NCBI RefSeq assembly: GCF_007752535.1
Contig: NZ_CP036426.1
Span: 2,294,001-2,358,000, forward strand
From: Tautonia plasticadhaerens
Lineage (GTDB): Bacteria; Planctomycetota; Planctomycetia; Isosphaerales; Isosphaeraceae
Length of the DNA stretch: 64,000 nucleotides
Reading direction: 5' to 3'
The position numbers and the translations under genes are program-made. Position 1 is the first letter of the stretch; each line of letters begins with the position of its first letter. Shown piece after piece: positions 60,070 to 64,000 of this stretch. The notes beneath the pieces are model-generated. The model ran no database searches. It had not been told where the DNA came from and saw nothing but the letters and a program-made list of their open reading frames with translations.

Positions 60070-61932
60070 TCAATCCGAGGGGGCAGGGGGATCGACGACG
60101 ACCCGGATGTAATGGTCGGTGAGCGAATCGTGCAAGGCGGGGACCTCGACCGAGGGCATGTGGCAGTCGACGCAGCCCTGCGAGGGGTCGACCGGGCAGG
60201 AGGCGAGCGGGGCCTCCGGGGGGAGGTCGGGGGCCAGGTCGCGGGAGGGGGCGTGGCAGGAGAGGCAGGCCGCCTCGTAATGCGGCGCCGATCGGCTCGT
60301 CGGCCGGTGAGGGTCGTGGCAGGAAACGCAGCCAATCGCGCCGCCGGACCGGGAATAGCAGCGGCTCCAGGAGAGCGTCTTGCCCTGGGAGCGGATCCAG
60401 GCGGGGTCGCCCCGCGAGGCGGGTTCGGAATCGGTCTCGAGGACGTGGCAGGAGCTGCACGAGTCGGTGACGGCGACGGTCGGGGCGGAGGACGGGTCGA
60501 CGATGGCGAGGTCGGTCAGTCCGGCGGCGACGGCGGCGACGTGGTGGGCGCCGGGGCCGTGGCAGTGCTCGCAGCCGATGGCCGAGTCGGCGGACTCGGG
60601 CCCGACCCGATCGGGGCCGAACCGGACGTTCGTCGCGTGGCAGGCGAGGCACCGGACGACGCCGTCCCGGGAGTCGATCGGCCGGCCGAGCGCGTTGGCC
60701 AGCCGATCGGCCCGGCCGGTGTCGCCGAGGGTGCGGTCCCAGCCGGAGCCGTCTCCCATGCGATGGAAGGAGTGCCGGAGGGTGCGATAGGTCCCGGAGT
60801 CGTCCCGGGAAACCATCGTCACGTAGCGGTCGGGATCGCCGAAGGCGGCCTCGACGACGGCCCGGAAGGAGCGGCCGTCGACCCGGGTCTCCACCTCCAG
60901 CACGTCGCCCGACCGCCCGACCCGGTGCGAGACGCCGGGCTCGTCCGGGTCGGGCAGGGGACCCTCGGGGAGGGGGAGGGTGAGCAGGTCTTCCCCCCGG
61001 TGGAGCGTCTTCGAGTGTCGGCTGGCGGCGGCCTCCCGGGCGATCCGAGGGTGACACTCGGCGCATCGGGCCTCGCCGACGTAGGGGGAGGGCTCGGGCT
61101 CGAGGGGGTGATCGGATCGATATCCCTTCGCACGTTCGAGCGCCTCGATTGCCGAGGGGACGTCGCCCCGCTGCAGCTCGGCCCGGCTGAGCAGCCAGGA
61201 GGCCTCGGCCGAGGGGGAGGCGTCGAGGATCTGGCGCAGGGGGCCGACCGCCTCGTCGGGGTGGCCGACCCGGAGGGCGGATCGGACGAGGAGCAGGCGG
61301 TAGCGGTCCGGCGATTCGAGGAAACCGGGGGGAGGGGGGTCGCGTCGGAGGGCCCGGCCGAGCCATTCGGCGGCGCCCCGGGGGTCGTTCGACTCGGCGA
61401 GGGCGACGCCGAGCATCAACTCCCCCTGGGCCTCCCAGCCGGGGACCCGGGCGAGCCGCTCGGCGGCGTGCCGGGCCTCGTCGAGCCGCTTGCCCCGGGA
61501 GTGGAGGTAGACGAGGGCCGCGAGGGCCTCGGGGTGGTCGGGGTCGGCGTCGAGGGCCCGCTCCCAGAGGTCGAGGGCGAGGTCGGGCTGGCCCCGGCGA
61601 TCGAGTGCGACGCCGTAGAGGTAGAGATCCTCGGCCTGCATCGCGTCGAGGCCGAGCCGGACCTCGAAGATCGGCAGGGCGTCGTCCTCCCGGCCCGATC
61701 GGCACCAGGAACGGGCCAGGAGGCGGAGGGCGTCGGGGTCGTCGGGGTCGACCCGCGTGAGGTGCTCCCGGGCGAATGAGGCGGCCGAGTCGTAGTCGCC
61801 CCGGGCATAGGAGTCGGCCGACCGCTCCAGGGGCGTCGAGCCGGGAGAAGCGGGCCCTCGGCAGGCGGTGATCGGGACGGCGAGCAGGGATGCAAGAATG
61901 AGCACGAAGTGTCGACGGGCGACGGTCTTCAT
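60070..61932 (-). CDS. Lipoprotein multihaem c-type cytochrome with TPR repeats
   Basis: 620 aa. Lipobox at the N-terminus (ASLLAVPITAC). Residues 35-300 are TPR repeats (DDALPIFEVRLGLDAMQA, LALDLWERALDADPDHPEAL, DEARHAAERLARVPG). The C-terminal 320 residues hold seven CxxCH haem motifs: CAECH, CLACH, CEHCH, CSSCH, CVSCH, CLSCH and CVDCH. The spacing around the last haems (GCVSCHDPHRP, CLSCHAPSRD) is like that of periplasmic multihaem electron-transfer proteins. It is probably a membrane-tethered periplasmic cytochrome; redox partner unknown. Start at 61932 before the signal. Confidence 0.93.
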   Translation of the reverse strand: MKTVARRHFVLILASLLAVPITACRGPASPGSTPLERSADSYARGDYDSAASFAREHLTRVDPDDPDALRLLARSWCRSGREDDALPIFEVRLGLDAMQAEDLYLYGVALDRRGQPDLALDLWERALDADPDHPEALAALVYLHSRGKRLDEARHAAERLARVPGWEAQGELMLGVALAESNDPRGAAEWLGRALRRDPPPPGFLESPDRYRLLLVRSALRVGHPDEAVGPLRQILDASPSAEASWLLSRAELQRGDVPSAIEALERAKGYRSDHPLEPEPSPYVGEARCAECHPRIAREAAASRHSKTLHRGEDLLTLPLPEGPLPDPDEPGVSHRVGRSGDVLEVETRVDGRSFRAVVEAAFGDPDRYVTMVSRDDSGTYRTLRHSFHRMGDGSGWDRTLGDTGRADRLANALGRPIDSRDGVVRCLACHATNVRFGPDRVGPESADSAIGCEHCHGPGAHHVAAVAAGLTDLAIVDPSSAPTVAVTDSCSSCHVLETDSEPASRGDPAWIRSQGKTLSWSRCYSRSGGAIGCVSCHDPHRPTSRSAPHYEAACLSCHAPSRDLAPDLPPEAPLASCPVDPSQGCVDCHMPSVEVPALHDSLTDHYIRVVVDPPAPSD

Positions 61933-61976
61933 CCGGCCTGTTCCCTCCCCGGTCGATCGCCCGCGCGGGGCAGGGC

Positions 61977-63248
61977 TCAGGCCCCGAGGATCGTCGCCAT
62001 CGCGTCGGCGAGGCGGTCGACCTGGCCCTCGTCGTTGTAGATGTGGGTGGAGAAGCGGAGCCCGTTCCATTCCGCGCCGGGGAGGACCTTGACGACCAGG
62101 TCGAACTCGCGGAGCAGCCGGCCGGCGACCTCGGCGTTGTCGCCCCGATCGAGCCTGTAGGAGGCGATGCCCGAGGACAGGGAGGGGGCGGTCGGCGAGA
62201 GGGGGGTCAGCCCGGGGATCGGGTCGAGCCGGTCGCGGAGATGGGCGTTGAGGGCCCGGCATCGGGCCTCGACGACGTCCCGGCCGATCGCCTCGAGGAA
62301 GGCGAGGGCGGTGCCGTGGCCGAGGATCGTCGCCACGTTCCTCGTCCCCGAGGAGGCGGTATAGGCCAAGTCTCCGGAGTGCAGCGCGGCGGGTCGGATG
62401 CGATCCCTCACCTCGGGGCGGAGGTAGAGCAGTCCGCTGCCCTTGGGGGCGAGCGCCCACTTGTGGCTGCTGGAGGCGTAGGTGTCGACGCCGAGGGCCC
62501 GGACGTCGACGGCGAGCATGCCGGGGGCCTGGGCGCCGTCGCAACAGAGGAGGATGCCCCGGGGGCGGGTCAGCTCGGCGGCGATCCGGGCCAGGGGGAG
62601 CACGAGGCCGGTGATCGTCTCCACGTGGCTGAGGCTGAAGATCCGGGTCGCCGGGCTGAGGTGTTCCGCGATCCGCTGGAGGATCTCCGACTCGTCCCCG
62701 GGGGGGGCGGGCAGCGAGCAGGTGGCGACCCGGGCCCCGCGTTGCTCGGCGACGTGCTGCCAGCCGACCACGCCGCCGGGGTGCTCGCGGTCGGTGGTGA
62801 GGATCTCGTCACCGGGGCGGAGTTCGTGGGCGATCCCCTCGGCGACCCAGTTCATGCCCTCGGTGGTGTTGCTCGTGAGGATCACCTCCCCGTCGCCGGC
62901 GCCGAGGAACGAGGCGGCGAGCGACCGGACGGCCTCCATCTTCGAGCCGACCGGCCCGAAGACCATGTTGGCCGGATTCCCCTCGATCTCGAGCAGGGCC
63001 TCGGAGACGGCCGAGAGCACGACCCGGGGGCAGGCGCCGAGGGTCCCGGTGTTCAGGTAGGCGACGCCGGGGTGCAGGGAGAATTCGCGGCGGACGCGGG
63101 CCCAGCGGTCCCGGTCGTCGGCCGAGGAGCGGAGGTCGTCGGCGAGTGCCCGGAGCCCGTCGCCGATCGGCCCGCCGTCGCCGAGGGCCGACGGGGGGGC
63201 GGCCAGGCCTGCGGAGGCGAGGCTGAGGACGAAGTCGCGTCGTCGCAT
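61977..63248 (-). CDS. Class V aminotransferase, isopenicillin-N-epimerase-like, Tat-exported
   Basis: 423 aa. The N-terminus MRRRDFVLSLASAGLAAPP is a Tat-type signal, so the PLP enzyme is exported folded. Enzyme features: VAYLNTGTLGACPRVVLSA at the start, VILTSNTTEGMNWVAEG, GDEILTTDREHPGGVVGW, IFSLSHVETITGLVLPL, LLCCDGAQAPGMLAVDV (PLP-contact Asp) and TYASSSHKWALAPKGSGLLYL (K of SSSHKW is the PLP lysine). Fold type I; activity could be desulfurase-, epimerase- or transaminase-like. Downstream of the partial DUF1559 gene on the same strand. Confidence 0.93.
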   Translation of the reverse strand: MRRRDFVLSLASAGLAAPPSALGDGGPIGDGLRALADDLRSSADDRDRWARVRREFSLHPGVAYLNTGTLGACPRVVLSAVSEALLEIEGNPANMVFGPVGSKMEAVRSLAASFLGAGDGEVILTSNTTEGMNWVAEGIAHELRPGDEILTTDREHPGGVVGWQHVAEQRGARVATCSLPAPPGDESEILQRIAEHLSPATRIFSLSHVETITGLVLPLARIAAELTRPRGILLCCDGAQAPGMLAVDVRALGVDTYASSSHKWALAPKGSGLLYLRPEVRDRIRPAALHSGDLAYTASSGTRNVATILGHGTALAFLEAIGRDVVEARCRALNAHLRDRLDPIPGLTPLSPTAPSLSSGIASYRLDRGDNAEVAGRLLREFDLVVKVLPGAEWNGLRFSTHIYNDEGQVDRLADAMATILGA

Positions 63249-63342
63249 CGGCGCGTGTCCCTCGAGAAGCGTGGGAGGCCCTGAGTCCGACGGTCCCGGT
63301 CCCCCCGGGCGGGAGGGGACCGAGGCCCGGGGGAGTCCGGGG

Positions 63343-64000
63343 TCAGTACTGGTCGGCGCTGAGGACCTCGCCACCCTTGCGGGTCGAGAGGGCCTGATAC
63401 ACGCCGAAGCGGGCGCCGGGGGCGAGGGAGTAGATCGGGGGGTTGCCGGTGGCCACGAGCCCGGCGGGGACGCAGTTGTTGGCGGTGTCGATCGGCCACG
63501 AGTCGATCGTGTTCTTGATGAACCGGACCGAGCCGTCGCAGAAGGCGAAGTTGCAGCCGCCGGGGTGTTCGCTCGTCGCCGACACGATGAACGCCGCGGC
63601 GCCGTTGGGCAGCCGATTGCACGTCTCGAGCGTCTGGTGGGGGTTGGGCGGGTACATGGCGTTCTGCATCGTGTCCCCGTAGTTGCCGGCCACCCACCAA
63701 TGGAAGCAGTCCTTGTCGGCCTGGCTGAGTCGGCCGTAGACCGACTCGCCGAAGGCGAGGGTGTTGCTCGTGCCGTCCCGGATGTCGGACATCTTGGTCG
63801 AGCTCTCGACGTAGATGACTCCCATCGCGTTCTGCTTCAGGGCTCCCCAGTTGGGGATGCTCGCGGGGTTGCCGCCGCGGGGCGGGGTGACCCAGGGGCC
63901 GCAGAGGGCCCGATAGCTGGTCAGCCCGACCTTGAAGGCGGGGCGGGTCGCCGTCCCGAAGTCGCCGACGCCGGACCGGGTCCAGCGGTCGTTCCCCTCG
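63343..64000 (-). CDS. DUF1559 pilin-like protein, C-terminal part (partial)
   Basis: 219 residues visible, gene runs off the right edge of the window so the N-terminus (usually a type IV pilin-like methylation segment) is not seen. Diagnostic DUF1559 stretches: GVIYVESSTKMSDIRDGTSNTLAFGESVYG (the I-x-DGTSNT motif) and HPGGCNFAFCDGSVRFIKNTI (the H-x9-DG motif). It ends with KGGEVLSADQY. This family is hugely expanded in planctomycetes and thought to be secreted or pseudopilin-like. Confidence 0.95.
   Translation of the reverse strand, partial: EGNDRWTRSGVGDFGTATRPAFKVGLTSYRALCGPWVTPPRGGNPASIPNWGALKQNAMGVIYVESSTKMSDIRDGTSNTLAFGESVYGRLSQADKDCFHWWVAGNYGDTMQNAMYPPNPHQTLETCNRLPNGAAAFIVSATSEHPGGCNFAFCDGSVRFIKNTIDSWPIDTANNCVPAGLVATGNPPIYSLAPGARFGVYQALSTRKGGEVLSADQY

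Overview
This 64 kb window is very GC-rich (about 70 percent by eye) and looks like a chromosomal segment of a planctomycete, most plausibly family Isosphaeraceae. The lineage call rests on gene content: a DUF1559 pilin-like protein at the right edge, a PSCyt/DUF1549-DUF1553 cytochrome-type protein, a secreted protein with a LEPR-XLL-like N-terminus, an ECF sigma factor beside a TPR serine/threonine kinase, a DUF6599-DUF362-polyferredoxin set and a probable C30-carotenoid tailoring operon. Genes are dense on both strands. Most long opposing open frames are high-GC shadows and are left out.

Layout. 0-5.7 kb: Ser/Thr kinase with an apparent frameshift, its ECF sigma factor, and a stand-alone response-regulator receiver. 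5.8-12.6 kb: histone-H1-like basic protein, PAP2 phosphatase, TspO, cupredoxin-like protein, coiled-coil secreted protein, RNase H-fold protein, cupin, small membrane protein, a toxin-antitoxin-like pair and a small protein ending in Gly-Gly. 12.6-13.9 kb: non-coding stretch with a tandemly placed 110-bp repeat. 13.9-16.3 kb: isochorismatase-like hydrolase, HD protein, HAD hydrolase. 16.3-20.1 kb: four-gene leftward operon joined by 4-base overlaps and ending in a CrtQ-like glycosyltransferase and an aldehyde dehydrogenase. 20.2-23.2 kb: larC, SnoaL-like protein, methyltransferase. 23.5-29.4 kb: second kinase, ispG, an unrecognised protein with a possible papain-like Cys-His-Asp set, and a NYN RNase.

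29.4-35.4 kb: membrane polyferredoxin, Uma2 pair, DUF362 protein and DUF6599 membrane protein, all leftward. 35.7-40.3 kb: lipoprotein, helical protein, then a leftward nusB-PHP-macrodomain-ftsY set. 40.6-47.8 kb: thioredoxin-fold protein lacking its CxxC, secreted protein, CzcA/CzcB-type metal efflux with a small Cys-rich protein. 48-54.1 kb: xylose isomerase, GT87-type membrane protein, LEPR-like secreted protein, small HTH regulator, sugar-phosphate isomerase-like protein. 54.2-64 kb: PSCyt/PSD protein, an intron-interrupted tRNA-Lys, a repeat-rich non-coding stretch, M32 carboxypeptidase, seven-haem TPR cytochrome, class V aminotransferase and the C-terminal part of a DUF1559 protein.

The most striking item is at 56888-57277: a tRNA-Lys(UUU) gene split in its anticodon loop by a 317-nt ORF-less group I intron. 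P1, P2, P3, P7 and Q/R/S-like boxes can be read directly. A second point is a dispersed non-coding repeat (four copies, 13.3-13.6 kb and 57.6-58.1 kb) bounded by GGTGCGCC/GGCGCACC motifs and a conserved GGAGCGAAGCCATTTC core.
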